15,144 nucleotides of DNA from Thermoleophilia bacterium (GTDB lineage: Bacteria > Actinomycetota > Thermoleophilia > Miltoncostaeales > Miltoncostaeaceae): the NCBI GenBank assembly GCA_017882555.1, contig JADGPH010000061.1, positions 1 to 15,144 on the forward strand, in the 5' to 3' direction. This document shows positions 1 through 8,260 of the stretch, in pieces. A program made the position numbers and the translations under genes. Below the pieces are notes generated by a model. It did not search any database, was not told where the DNA came from, and worked only from the letters and a program-made list of their open reading frames with translations. Each line of letters opens with the position of its first letter. Position 1 is the first letter of the stretch.

Positions 1-2
1 CG

Positions 3-788
3 ACGCCTCCCGCCACCCAGGATGAGCAGTACCTCGCGGCGGACGATCGGAGCTCGCGGCCGGGGGAGCTTTCGGGCATGCAACTTCCCGGGGCCTCGGT
101 TGCCGAAGCGACGGACCCGTCGATCTCCCCAACAACGTCCTCGGCGTCCGCCGGCGACGCGTGGTGGGGTGAGGATGTCGAGCCCTCGAGCTCCGGTGGC
201 GATGACTGGTGGACCGGCTCGGCCGGGATACCCGAAGCCCCGGCCACGCCGGAAGTCGCACCCGGGGACCCTGGGTGGTCCGACCTTTCGGTTGCCGCGG
301 ATCCCCACGCCGCCCCCATCTCGACGACAGGCGCCGCCGGTCTCGGCGCAACGCACGTCGGCGCGACCGCCGGGGAGATTTTGGGCGCGGCACCGGTCGC
401 GACACCAACCGCGGCCACGCCGCCGAGTCCGTCCGGAGCCCGCGTCTTGCCGCGCCTTGACGCCTCGGTGCACAATCGGAACACCGCCGGCAGATTTGCG
501 GTAGGTGGCAGCGCCTTGGGGGCGGGGGACGGCGCGTTCACGCGCATCAGTTTCCGGGCTCCTCTCGAGCGCCCCATCTTGGGGTGGGCGATTGGCGATG
601 GCCCACATCACGCGCCGGGAACCCTCGTGCTGGTCGTCGACGCGGTCCTCAATTGCTCGACTGCCGGCTTGTCGGTCTCGCAGGACGACGGGGACGCCAA
701 TCGTCCGGACGGGTTCACCTTGAGCCTGTCGTCGGACGGGCCCGGTCCGTTTGCCGTCAGCGGCAGCTTCTACGTTGTGACCAAGTAA
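3..788 (+). CDS. Unrecognised protein, C-terminal part (5' end outside window)
   Basis: The reading frame is open from the left edge to a TAA at 786-788 and has high third-position GC from its first codons, so it is probably a truncated longer gene. An in-frame ATG at 78 preceded by GGGGGAG (62-68) is an alternative true start, giving 236 aa. Counting from that ATG, residues 1 to about 120 are low-complexity (Ala, Ser, Pro, Gly, Thr, Asp) and surely disordered. They contain two similar acidic-tryptophan patches, DAWWGEDVE and DDWWTGS, about 15 residues apart. The last 110 residues look globular and beta-rich, with hydrophobic strands such as GTLVLVVDAVLN and a terminal FAVSGSFYVVTK. I recognise no family, and there is no membrane helix in the visible part. 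Function unknown. The next gene seems to have its own promoter, so no operon partner is implied. Confidence 0.65.
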   Translation, partial: TPPATQDEQYLAADDRSSRPGELSGMQLPGASVAEATDPSISPTTSSASAGDAWWGEDVEPSSSGGDDWWTGSAGIPEAPATPEVAPGDPGWSDLSVAADPHAAPISTTGAAGLGATHVGATAGEILGAAPVATPTAATPPSPSGARVLPRLDASVHNRNTAGRFAVGGSALGAGDGAFTRISFRAPLERPILGWAIGDGPHHAPGTLVLVVDAVLNCSTAGLSVSQDDGDANRPDGFTLSLSSDGPGPFAVSGSFYVVTK

Positions 789-807
789 CGGGCCTGGACA
801 GCGGGCG

Positions 808-830
808 GTACCAGGGGGCACCCCTGGTAC
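808..830. repeat. Perfect 10-bp inverted repeat between the first gene and ubiB-like gene
   Basis: GTACCAGGGG (808-817) and CCCCTGGTAC (821-830) are exact reverse complements separated by GCA. As RNA this is a very stable hairpin 20 nt after the upstream stop codon, but no T-run follows it (GCTCGTTGTG). The right arm shares three bases with the putative -10 hexamer TACGCT (828-833) of the next gene. It could therefore be an operator covering the promoter spacer, or a terminator insulating the two genes. The sequence does not decide between them. Confidence 0.6.
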
Positions 831-833
831 GCT
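825..833 (+). promoter_or_regulatory. Putative extended -10 (TGGTACGCT) of a leaderless ubiB-like transcript
   Basis: TGGTACGCT fits the extended -10 pattern TGN-TANNNT. Nine bases separate the hexamer from the ATG at 843, so transcription would start at or just before the start codon. No purine-rich ribosome binding site precedes the ATG (CGTTGTGCG). No convincing -35 is visible at the expected distance. Confidence 0.5.
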
Positions 834-842
834 CGTTGTGCG

Positions 843-2486
843 ATGACCTCTGAGCGGCGCCAAAACCTCGCCCGCGTTCGTGAAATAGCTCACGTCGCCG
901 CGCGCTACGGCTACGGCCAATTGCTTGGTCGATCCGCCGCCAAAGCGGCCTCCGGCGCGCCCGAAGTGCCTGGCACTCGCGGCCGTCGTTTGCGCGACAT
1001 GCTCGATGAGCTCGGGCCGACCTTCGTCAAGTTCGGGCAGCTGCTCTCCACGCGTCCCGACATCATTCCCGCGGACATCGTCGACGAGCTCAGGCACCTA
1101 CAGGACCAGGCCCGGCCGGAGCCGTTCGCCAATATTCGGACCGTCGTCGAGCAGGAGCTCGGCTTGACCATCGAGCAGGTCTTTACCGCGTTCGATCCCG
1201 AGCCGATCGCCGCCGCGTCGATCGGTCAGGTGCACCGGGCCCGACTGCCCTCCGGGGATGAGGTCGTGGTGAAGGTGCAACGGCCCGACGCGGAGCGGCA
1301 GATCCACGCGGATATCCAGTTGCTGTACCAGCTGGCGCGAATCATTAAGGACCGGGTGGACCGGTTGTCATTCATCGACGTCGTGGGACTGGTCGACGAG
1401 TTCTCGCGCACGATTCGGCGGGAACTCGACTACGGTGTCGAGGCCCACAACGCCGATGCATTCCGACACAATTTCGCCGAAGATCAGCACGTCGACGTTC
1501 CGAAAGTCTTCTGGCGTTACACCACCGCCAGGATGCTGGTCATGGAGGGGTTGCGCGGGACCTCCCTGGCGCAGGAGTCCCTGGAGGGGTGGACCGATCA
1601 GCAACGCCGGCAACTTGCGGCGCGGCTCGCCGAGACGTGGATGCAGATGGTCTTCGTGCACGGGTTCTTTCATGCGGACCCACACCAGGCCAACGTGCTT
1701 GTGCAGGGTCCGGATCACATCGGGCTCGTGGACTTCGGCATGGTCGGGCAGTTGTCGCAACGCGATCGCGAAGCCGCCGTGCGCTTGCTCGTCGACGTGC
1801 TGGATCTCAACGCCGATACGCTGCCGCGGCGTCTGCGGGATCTTGGGGTGCGATACCCCCGACATCGCGAGCAGGAGCTCGCCGACCAACTCGGCGTCGT
1901 GCTCCAGCGCTATAGCGGGCAATCGATGGGTGACATCGATGCCCGGTCCCTGCTGTCAGAGATCTTTCAGACGGTCTATCGCCTGCAACTGACGCTGCCC
2001 GCCCGATGGGTGACCCTCGATAAGACGCTTGCGACGTTGGCGGGGGTTGCGCTGGAGCTCTCGCCACAATTCAACGTGTTTGAAGCGGCCCGACCGTATG
2101 CTCGTCGGTTGATGGCTGACAGCCTGCGACCCGATCGGGTGGCCGATCGGGCGCGGCAGGACGCTGATCGCGGACTGCGCGCGATCCGGGAATATCCGAT
2201 GCAGGTCGGTGAACTGCTGGGAGAGCTCGCCGATGGTGAGTTCTCGATGGGCATGCGCGTCCACGAATTGCCGCAATCGGTCGAGCGTCTCGAACGGGCG
2301 GCGAATAGATTGGTGCTGGCGCTGCTGGCGTTCGGTCTCTTGGTCTCCTCGGCGATCGTTGGGGCACTTGCGCATACCGGTCTGGCCGTGTGGGGGTTCG
2401 CGTTGCTCGCGATTCTCCCAGGCGTGTTCGGCTTCGGCTTGATTGCGTGGTTAATTCTGGGGATTTTGCGATCGGGGAAGTGGTAG
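843..2486 (+). CDS. ABC1/UbiB-family atypical kinase-like protein, membrane-anchored
   Basis: The 547-residue product has the ABC1/AarF/UbiB signature in order: KFGQ (63-66), the KxGQ motif that folds over the active site; the Ala-rich loop AAASIGQV (123-130) replacing a normal P-loop; VVVKVQRP with the probable ATP-contacting lysine K144; FFHADPHQANVLV (275-287) as the catalytic loop; and GLVDFGMVG (294-302) as the metal-binding DFG. The last 55 residues form two hydrophobic segments (about 492-513 and 518-543), a C-terminal membrane anchor typical of bacterial members. The family is linked to isoprenoid quinone biosynthesis and lipid homeostasis through an ATPase activity; the exact substrate here cannot be read. 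The ATG at 843 is chosen because it is the first start after the upstream gene, and a TANNNT box lies 9 nt before it. Its TAG stop overlaps the GTG of recJ, so the two are probably co-transcribed. Confidence 0.93.
   Translation: MTSERRQNLARVREIAHVAARYGYGQLLGRSAAKAASGAPEVPGTRGRRLRDMLDELGPTFVKFGQLLSTRPDIIPADIVDELRHLQDQARPEPFANIRTVVEQELGLTIEQVFTAFDPEPIAAASIGQVHRARLPSGDEVVVKVQRPDAERQIHADIQLLYQLARIIKDRVDRLSFIDVVGLVDEFSRTIRRELDYGVEAHNADAFRHNFAEDQHVDVPKVFWRYTTARMLVMEGLRGTSLAQESLEGWTDQQRRQLAARLAETWMQMVFVHGFFHADPHQANVLVQGPDHIGLVDFGMVGQLSQRDREAAVRLLVDVLDLNADTLPRRLRDLGVRYPRHREQELADQLGVVLQRYSGQSMGDIDARSLLSEIFQTVYRLQLTLPARWVTLDKTLATLAGVALELSPQFNVFEAARPYARRLMADSLRPDRVADRARQDADRGLRAIREYPMQVGELLGELADGEFSMGMRVHELPQSVERLERAANRLVLALLAFGLLVSSAIVGALAHTGLAVWGFALLAILPGVFGFGLIAWLILGILRSGKW
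2474..2480 (+). promoter_or_regulatory. Ribosome binding site fixing the recJ start
   Basis: GGGGAAG ends five bases before the GTG at 2486, which forms a TAGTG overlap with the stop codon of the preceding gene. This decides the recJ start over the open frame that continues upstream to an ATG at 2390. Confidence 0.6.
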
Positions 2487-5089
2487 TGGGCTGGACCGCG
2501 AGTCGCGTGCCGTACGCCAAGGTGCTCGCTCTGCAGGAGGCCCTGGCGATCCCCGAAGCACTTGCATGGACACTGGTTCGACGCGGTCTCGACGATCCCG
2601 AGGCCGCACGGGAGTTCATTCGGGGGGATGGTCCGCTTGATCCCCCGGAAGCAATCGACGGCATCCCGGAGATCGCCGATCGCTTGGTCGTTGCGCTCCG
2701 TCGCGGCGAGAAGATCGCGATTCATGGCGACTATGACTGCGACGGTGTGTGTGCGACGGCGGTGCTCGCACATGCGTTGCGGGCGGCCGGCGGCGATGTG
2801 CGGACCTTTCTTCCAAGCCGTTTCACCGATGGGTACGGGGTCCGCGTGGAGACGGTCGAACTTCTGGCCGACGAGGGCGCCACGGTGTTGGTGTGCGTGG
2901 ACTGCGGCACATCTGCAGTCGAGGCGCTCGAACGCGCCGTCGAGATGGGCATGGATCCGTTGGTGTGCGATCACCACTTGGCGGGCGGGATTCGACCTCC
3001 GGGCATTCTTGCCAATCCTGCGCTTGGTCAGGCCCGCAACGACGCTCCCGCCGCCGTTGGGGTCGTGTTTGCGCTGGTGCGGGCCCTCGCCGATCGGGTG
3101 GGTACGCAACTTTTGGGGCCTGATCCGGAACGCGAGATTGATCTGGTCGCACTGGCCACGGTCGCCGATGCCGTGCCCCTGGTCGGCCAGAATCGCCGCT
3201 TGGTCCATCGCGGCCTCGCGATGATGCGGCGCGAGACACGCCCTGGGATTCGCGCGCTGTGCCAGGCCGCCGGTCTCGACCCGCGCACGATTGATGCGCG
3301 CTCACTCGGTTACACCATCGCTCCGGTGATCAACGCAGCGGGCAGGTTACGACACCCCGACGAGGCACTGTCGCTGTTGCTGGAGGATGACCTGGTCAAG
3401 GCCCGGGTCATCGCGGATGACCTGTGGGCACTCAACGCCGAGCGTCGGGAGGTCGAACAGCGCATCACCGCCGAGGCGATTGCGCAGATAGAGGCCTCAC
3501 CACCGGAGATCCGGGACGCGAATGTGATTGTCGCCATTGGCGATCGATGGCATGAAGGGGTTGTCGGCATCGTGGCGTCGCGCCTCGTCGAGCGGTTTGA
3601 TCGACCCGCGTTGGTCCTGACGCGGGACGGCGAGATCGCCAAAGGGTCGGGCCGCAGCTTGCCGGGGTTCGACTTGCACGACCTGCTCGGTCGGGCGTCG
3701 ACTCGCCTGACGCGCTGGGGTGGCCATGCCGGCGCGGTCGGCTTGCAGCTGCCGGTTGGTGACGTTGGCGCGTTTCGCGACGAGCTCCTGGTGACGGCTG
3801 CCAGTCTGGGCCCGTTGTTGGACCGTGCACGGGTGCGGCCCGTCGACGCCGTGGTGGGGGCGAGGGAATTGACCTTGGAGACCGCGGAGGCATTTGAGAC
3901 GCTCGCCCCGTTTGGTCGTGGCAACCCACAGCCGCGGTTGCTGATGCCCGGTTGCACGGCCGAAGCGGCGGGGACGGTAGGGAAGGGCGGACGCCATCTC
4001 AATGTGCGCCTGCAATGCGGTGGGGCGCACCTTCGCGCCGTGGGCTTCGGTCACGGGCATCAGGCACGTGGATTGCCCGACGGCATCCGCCTCGATGCCC
4101 ACGTGACACTGGGAATTGAGCGGTTTCAGGGGTTCGTGGGGCCCCGAGTGGCGATCGAGCGCATCGAGCCGGTCGGTTCGGGGCCGGCGACCGGTGGAAT
4201 GTGTGCTCCCGCCTGCGATCTGCGGTGCCCCGACCGTCGCACGATTACCAACATCCGAGCGCGTGTCTGTGAGCCGGAGGTGGAGACCCGCACCCCACCA
4301 CCACCGCCGGCGTCCCCGCTCGATGTACACGATGACCGCGGCCGCGGGAGCGCCCTGGTCCGGATTGCCGCGCTTGCGGGAGCTGACGCGGGCGTCGTCG
4401 TGGTGGTGTCGGACATACCCCGCCGCCGAGGCATGCTCGAAGATGTGCTGCACCCCGATCGGATCGGCGTGGAGGTTGGGGCGCTTGGTGGTGCGCGGTG
4501 CGAGGTGGGTGCGATGCGCGGCCGAATCGAGCGCGCCGCTCGCCGTCCAGGGGTCCTGCTCCTCGACTACGCCGCCCTCGCCGAGGTCACCATGCCGGAC
4601 GGCACCCACGTGGTTGTGCTGGACCCGCCGAGTAGCCCAGCACAGGCGCAGTGGCTGCGCTTCCATGGCGCGGACCGGCACGTCCATCTGGTCTGGACCG
4701 ACCACGAGGTCGCCTTCGCCCAGTTCGTCGCCGCCGACCGATGGGACCTTCGCCCCTTGGCAGAGCAGGTATGGCGTAACCTTGCCGCGCAGGGTTCCTG
4801 GCGATGGGACGCCGCATGTGAACAGGCGCTGTTGGGCTCTGAAGCCGCGATACGGCTTCCCGACGCTGTCGCCGACACGCTCATCGCCCTCTCGGAACTC
4901 GGGTTCCTGCGCATTGACCGGCAACACCTGGTGGTACTGGACCCGCCCGAGCGCCGTCGACTCGAAGACGCCCCGCGAGTGATCGCCGCCCAGGCACAGC
5001 TGCTGGCCGCCGGTGAGTATCTGGCCCATGTGGGGACGCTCGAACTTTTCGCCGCCGGGTACCAGACGGTGGTCGAATCGGTCCGGTGA
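2486..5089 (+). CDS. recJ: Single-stranded-DNA-specific 5'-3' exonuclease RecJ with C-terminal extension
   Basis: This DHH-superfamily nuclease degrades 5' single-stranded DNA in RecF-pathway recombination and in mismatch and base-excision repair, using Mn or Mg. Numbering from GTG 2486 (867 aa), motif I is HGDYDCDG (80-87), CVDCGTS follows, the DHH triad is 162-164, and a further phosphoesterase block is VALATVADAVPL. The DHHA1 region has RSLPGFDLHDLL and the diagnostic GGHAGAVGL (from 412), and an OB-like region follows. After a proline run (TPPPPPASP, about residue 605) comes an extra region of about 255 residues with alternating hydrophobic stretches (VVVVVSDIP, VLLLDYAALAE, HVVVLDPP). 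Classical RecJ is about 550-580 aa, so this is a long form, comparable in length to RecJ of Firmicutes. The open frame reaches back to ATG 2390 inside the previous gene, but the start at 2486 has a good ribosome site and a one-base overlap. Confidence 0.95.
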   Translation: MGWTASRVPYAKVLALQEALAIPEALAWTLVRRGLDDPEAAREFIRGDGPLDPPEAIDGIPEIADRLVVALRRGEKIAIHGDYDCDGVCATAVLAHALRAAGGDVRTFLPSRFTDGYGVRVETVELLADEGATVLVCVDCGTSAVEALERAVEMGMDPLVCDHHLAGGIRPPGILANPALGQARNDAPAAVGVVFALVRALADRVGTQLLGPDPEREIDLVALATVADAVPLVGQNRRLVHRGLAMMRRETRPGIRALCQAAGLDPRTIDARSLGYTIAPVINAAGRLRHPDEALSLLLEDDLVKARVIADDLWALNAERREVEQRITAEAIAQIEASPPEIRDANVIVAIGDRWHEGVVGIVASRLVERFDRPALVLTRDGEIAKGSGRSLPGFDLHDLLGRASTRLTRWGGHAGAVGLQLPVGDVGAFRDELLVTAASLGPLLDRARVRPVDAVVGARELTLETAEAFETLAPFGRGNPQPRLLMPGCTAEAAGTVGKGGRHLNVRLQCGGAHLRAVGFGHGHQARGLPDGIRLDAHVTLGIERFQGFVGPRVAIERIEPVGSGPATGGMCAPACDLRCPDRRTITNIRARVCEPEVETRTPPPPPASPLDVHDDRGRGSALVRIAALAGADAGVVVVVSDIPRRRGMLEDVLHPDRIGVEVGALGGARCEVGAMRGRIERAARRPGVLLLDYAALAEVTMPDGTHVVVLDPPSSPAQAQWLRFHGADRHVHLVWTDHEVAFAQFVAADRWDLRPLAEQVWRNLAAQGSWRWDAACEQALLGSEAAIRLPDAVADTLIALSELGFLRIDRQHLVVLDPPERRRLEDAPRVIAAQAQLLAAGEYLAHVGTLELFAAGYQTVVESVR

Positions 5090-5122
5090 CGGCGGTGGTC
5101 GCAGCGGCGCCGAACAACGGAG

Positions 5123-5128
5123 TACGGT
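5123..5128 (+). promoter_or_regulatory. Putative -10 hexamer (TACGGT) of a leaderless rel transcript
   Basis: TACGGT fits TANNNT and ends 7 nt before the ATG at 5136, placing the expected transcription start on the start codon itself. No Shine-Dalgarno is present (ATAAGCG precedes the ATG). The 46-bp gap after recJ holds nothing else recognisable, and no good -35 is visible. Confidence 0.45.
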
Positions 5129-5135
5129 ATAAGCG

Positions 5136-7361
5136 ATGAAATCGACGCCTGACACCGACACCGCGCTCTCGCCGCCGCCCGCGTCGCCGCCGCAGCTCGC
5201 GCCGCAGTTCGACGAGCTCATTCGCGCCGTGCGCGAACGCCATCCGGATGCCGACGTTGGTGCGATCACGCGCGCGATGGTGTTTGCCCAGGAGCACCAC
5301 GGGACCCAAGTCCGGCATTCCGGAGAGCCATACATCATCCATCCGGTCGGGTGTGCCCGGATCGTCGTGGATGTTGGCATGGACGATGTCTCGGTGATCG
5401 CCGCGCTTCTTCATGACACCGTCGAAGACACCGGCGCGACGCTGAGCGACATCGAACGCGACTTCGGTCCGGACGTGGCGACCATCGTCGATGGCGTCAC
5501 AAAGCTCTCCAAGATTCATTTCGATTCCAAAGAGGAGCACCAAGCCGAGAACTACCGCAAGCTGATCATCTCGATGTCGGGCGACATCCGCGTCCTGATC
5601 GTCAAGCTCGCCGATCGCCTGCACAACATGCGCACGCTCGCGTACATGACCAAGCAGAAGCAGATCCAAAAAGCGCGCGAGACGCTTGAGGTCTACGCCC
5701 CCTTGGCCCATCGACTGGGTATCCAATCGCTCAAGTGGGAACTCGAGGACCTCGCGTTCTCAGCCCTGCACCCACGCCGCTACTCCGAGATCCAGCAGAT
5801 GGTCAATCAGCGGCGGGCCGACCGCGAGTCATATGTGGCCGAAGCGGGGGCATATCTGTCGGGAGAGCTGATCGGCGTCGGTATCACCGCGAACATCACC
5901 GGCCGAGCCAAGCACTTCTATTCGATCTACGAAAAGATGACCCGCAAGGGCAAGGAATTCAACGAGATCTACGACCTCACCGCGATGCGGGTCTTGGTCG
6001 ACTCGGTCAAGGACTGCTACGGGGCGGTCGGCATCATTCATTCCCTGTGGAAGCCCATGCCGGGGCGGTTCAAAGACTACATCGCGGTTCCGAAGCCGAA
6101 CATGTACCAGTCGCTGCACACCACGGTCGTGGGTCCGGAAGGACAACCGCTCGAGATTCAGATCCGCACCCATGACATGCACCGCACGGCCGAATTCGGT
6201 GTGGCGGCCCACTGGCTCTACAAGGGGGGCCCAGGGGACCCCGACAACAAGATGACGTGGCTGAGCGGGATGATGGATTGGCAACAGGACACCACCGATC
6301 CGTCCGAGTTCCTCGAGTCGCTGCGCCGGGACCTCTACGGGGATGAGGTCTTCGTGTTCACCCCCAAGGGTGAATTGCGCAACTTGCCGGCCGGGGCCAC
6401 TCCAGTGGATTTCGCCTACGACGTCCACACCGATGTCGGCCACCGCTGTGTCGGGGCGAAGGTCAACGGGCGCATTGTGCCGCTGACCTATCGTCTGAGC
6501 TCGGGTGACTTCGTCGAGATCCTGACCTCCAGTCAACCGCGCGGCCCGTCACGCGACTGGCTGATGCTCGTTGCCTCAACCAAGGCCCGCTCCAAGATTC
6601 GGGCGTTCTTCCGTAAGGAACAGCGCCAGGATGCCGAACACCAAGGCCGCGACGCGCTTCAAGAGCACCTGCGAAAGGCCGGACTTCCAAGCCAGCGCGT
6701 GGCCGGGTCGCCGTTGCTGCTTGAGGTCATCCGCGAGATGGGATTCCGGAAGGCCGAGGATTTCTACATCTCGATCGGGAGCGGCAAGACCTCCGCCCAG
6801 ATGGTGGTCAACAAGATCCTCGCGAGGCTCAAGGCTGGTGAGCAGGTCTCCGAAGAGCGTCAGACAACCGCCGCGCCCCGTGGCCGTCGCGCGATCGTGG
6901 CGCAGGCCTCGGGAGACATGGGCATCGAAGTCGACGGACTGACGGATGTTTTGGTCCGCCTGGCCAAGTGTTGCAAGCCTGTGCCGGGGGATGGCATCCT
7001 CGGATACATCTCGTTGGGCCGTGGTATCACCATCCACCGCGACGATTGTCCGAACGCCCGGGCGCTCCTCAAGAACCCGGATCGATTCACCCAAGTGTCA
7101 TGGGGTGGCGCAAATCGCCATGGGTTTCGGGTCGAATTAGCAATCGATGCCTGGGACCGGCCACGCTTGTTGGAGGATCTTTCGCGCGGCTTCGCCGAGT
7201 ACGGTGTGAATATCGTGTCGGCCAACTGCCACATGGAGAACCAGATGGTCCACGATCGCTTTGTTGTGGATATTGGCGACATCGAGAGCCTCAAGACGGT
7301 GATCAGCGCGTTGCGTAACGTCGAGTCGGTCTTTGATGCCTACCGCGTCACGCCGGGGTGA
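5136..7361 (+). CDS. rel: Bifunctional (p)ppGpp synthetase/hydrolase Rel
   Basis: This is the long RSH enzyme of the stringent response (741 aa, normal length). It transfers pyrophosphate from ATP to GTP or GDP to make (p)ppGpp, and it hydrolyses it. Domains: HD hydrolase about 45-200 with HDTVED (93-98) and the conserved VKLADRLHNMRTL; synthetase about 245-365 with GRAKHFYSIYEKM, RFKD (311-314), PKPNMYQSLHTTV and EIQIRT; TGS about 400-465; a helical region; a zinc-finger region with CC at 612-613 and HRDDC ending at C638; and a C-terminal ACT domain (about 664-738). An intact HD motif together with the RxKD form, rather than the EFDD form of monofunctional RelA, indicates both activities. 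In many Gram-positives apt lies between recJ and rel; here recJ is directly followed by rel. A TANNNT box 7 nt upstream suggests its own promoter and a leaderless message. Confidence 0.97.
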   Translation: MKSTPDTDTALSPPPASPPQLAPQFDELIRAVRERHPDADVGAITRAMVFAQEHHGTQVRHSGEPYIIHPVGCARIVVDVGMDDVSVIAALLHDTVEDTGATLSDIERDFGPDVATIVDGVTKLSKIHFDSKEEHQAENYRKLIISMSGDIRVLIVKLADRLHNMRTLAYMTKQKQIQKARETLEVYAPLAHRLGIQSLKWELEDLAFSALHPRRYSEIQQMVNQRRADRESYVAEAGAYLSGELIGVGITANITGRAKHFYSIYEKMTRKGKEFNEIYDLTAMRVLVDSVKDCYGAVGIIHSLWKPMPGRFKDYIAVPKPNMYQSLHTTVVGPEGQPLEIQIRTHDMHRTAEFGVAAHWLYKGGPGDPDNKMTWLSGMMDWQQDTTDPSEFLESLRRDLYGDEVFVFTPKGELRNLPAGATPVDFAYDVHTDVGHRCVGAKVNGRIVPLTYRLSSGDFVEILTSSQPRGPSRDWLMLVASTKARSKIRAFFRKEQRQDAEHQGRDALQEHLRKAGLPSQRVAGSPLLLEVIREMGFRKAEDFYISIGSGKTSAQMVVNKILARLKAGEQVSEERQTTAAPRGRRAIVAQASGDMGIEVDGLTDVLVRLAKCCKPVPGDGILGYISLGRGITIHRDDCPNARALLKNPDRFTQVSWGGANRHGFRVELAIDAWDRPRLLEDLSRGFAEYGVNIVSANCHMENQMVHDRFVVDIGDIESLKTVISALRNVESVFDAYRVTPG

Positions 7362-7376
7362 TCAACCGACGCCCAG

Positions 7377-7404
7377 CCCTGTTGGGCGCACCTAGAGAAC
7401 AGGG
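7377..7404 (+). terminator. Possible weak hairpin after rel
   Basis: CCCTGTT (7377-7383) and AACAGGG (7398-7404) form a 7-bp stem with a 14-nt loop, 15 nt after the rel stop codon. A competing GCCCA/TGGGC pairing (7371-7375 with 7383-7387) overlaps it. There is no T-run, so this may be a Rho-independent-like hairpin without a U-tract or just intergenic structure. Confidence 0.3.
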
Positions 7405-7420
7405 TGCGGGCCGACGGGCC

Positions 7421-7429
7421 TGATAACCT
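7421..7429 (+). promoter_or_regulatory. Putative extended -10 (TGATAACCT) of leaderless lytR_C gene
   Basis: TGATAACCT fits TGN-TANNNT exactly and lies 8 nt before the GTG at 7438. The bases between (CGCCGACC) contain no ribosome binding site. The expected transcription start coincides with the start codon. Confidence 0.55.
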
Positions 7430-7437
7430 CGCCGACC

Positions 7438-8196
7438 GTGAGCTGGTTGAATCTTCTGACCCCATCGGCGGCCGTCATCGCCATCTTCTTGGGGCTTGCG
7501 CTCGTGGTTCAGTCATTTCGTCATGGTCGGGCGATTCGTCGCCTTGAGCAGCAAATCGCTGCTGCCGGTCTGGCCGCCTACGATCCGACGCTCGATCGAC
7601 TGAAGGTGCTCTCGGGGCTGTCGGAGGACGCTCGTGCCGGGTCTCGGGTCAGGGGTCTTATGACCCGGCGCAATGCGATCGTTGCCGCGGTCGTCATCGG
7701 GGTGCTTGTCGCGGCGGGTGTCGCGTGGGCGCTCATGCGTGGTAGCGGCTCCTCAGTACCGGGCAAGACCGCATCGACCGGCACAACGACCCACCATGTC
7801 ACGACCCAGACGCGGCCGGCGACCACGTCAACGTCCGCCACCTCAACGACGTCGGCGTGCGCCAATGCGACCCCGATCGGAAACCCCACGACGGTCACGG
7901 TGTCCCTCTACAACGGCAGTGGGGTCAGCGGTGCCGCGGGCAAGGTCATCAGCCCCAAGCTTTCCGCAATCGGTTACGCGATTGGGACGGTGGCCAATGC
8001 CCCGAGCGGCATCTCCGGTGCGGCGCTCAGCCAGATCGAGTACGTCTCTCGGTCCGACCTGGACGCGGCGTGCAGCGTTGCCACGGTGCTCGGGGTTCCG
8101 GCGACCCAGGTCGCCCCGCTGACGCTGCTTCCTGCGGCGCAAGCTGGGCCGTCGCAGGTGGTCGTGCTCATCGGGAAGGACATCGCCTCCGGCTAG
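7438..8196 (+). CDS. Membrane-anchored LytR C-terminal (LytR_C) domain protein
   Basis: This 252-aa protein starts with GTG. It has a hydrophobic segment at about 8-26 (AAVIAIFLGLALVV), a basic and helical stretch (27-80), a second membrane helix at about 80-100 (IVAAVVIGVLVAAGVAWAL), a Thr/Ser-rich linker (110-140), and a C-terminal domain at about 153-247. That domain begins VTVSLYNGSGVSGAAGKV and continues with GYAIGTVANA, the pattern of LytR_C domains (V.V.NG.GV.G.A..... L...G........N). In LytR-CpsA-Psr proteins this domain follows the phosphotransferase domain; here it stands alone after a linker and is probably extracytoplasmic, possibly acting at the cell envelope. Two cysteines (141 and 212) could form a disulfide. 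It has its own putative extended -10. The exact role is not known; the domain call is good. Confidence 0.8.
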   Translation: MSWLNLLTPSAAVIAIFLGLALVVQSFRHGRAIRRLEQQIAAAGLAAYDPTLDRLKVLSGLSEDARAGSRVRGLMTRRNAIVAAVVIGVLVAAGVAWALMRGSGSSVPGKTASTGTTTHHVTTQTRPATTSTSATSTTSACANATPIGNPTTVTVSLYNGSGVSGAAGKVISPKLSAIGYAIGTVANAPSGISGAALSQIEYVSRSDLDAACSVATVLGVPATQVAPLTLLPAAQAGPSQVVVLIGKDIASG

Positions 8197-8232
8197 CATG
8201 CGATGCCCGCTCGTTGCGCGCGCGGACGGTTT

Positions 8233-8255
8233 GCGGGTCCCGAGTTCGGGCCCGC
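8233..8255 (+). terminator. GC-rich hairpin after the lytR_C gene
   Basis: GCGGG (8233-8237) pairs with CCCGC (8251-8255), and CCCG (8239-8242) with CGGG (8247-8250), around an AGTT loop. This gives a nine-pair stem with one bulged T at 8238, starting 37 nt after the stop codon. No T-run follows. It is placed where a terminator should be, just before the promoter of the next gene at 8261-8288. Confidence 0.45.
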
Positions 8256-8260
8256 GCGGC

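Noticed and set aside
1976..3208. 410-codon minus-strand open frame across ubiB-like and recJ genes
   Set aside because: Covers two motif-rich genes on the other strand and has no family pattern.
3497..5380. 627-codon open frame on the minus strand across recJ
   Set aside because: Antisense to clear DHH/DHHA1 motifs of RecJ; its product shows no recognisable domain and its length is explained by high GC.
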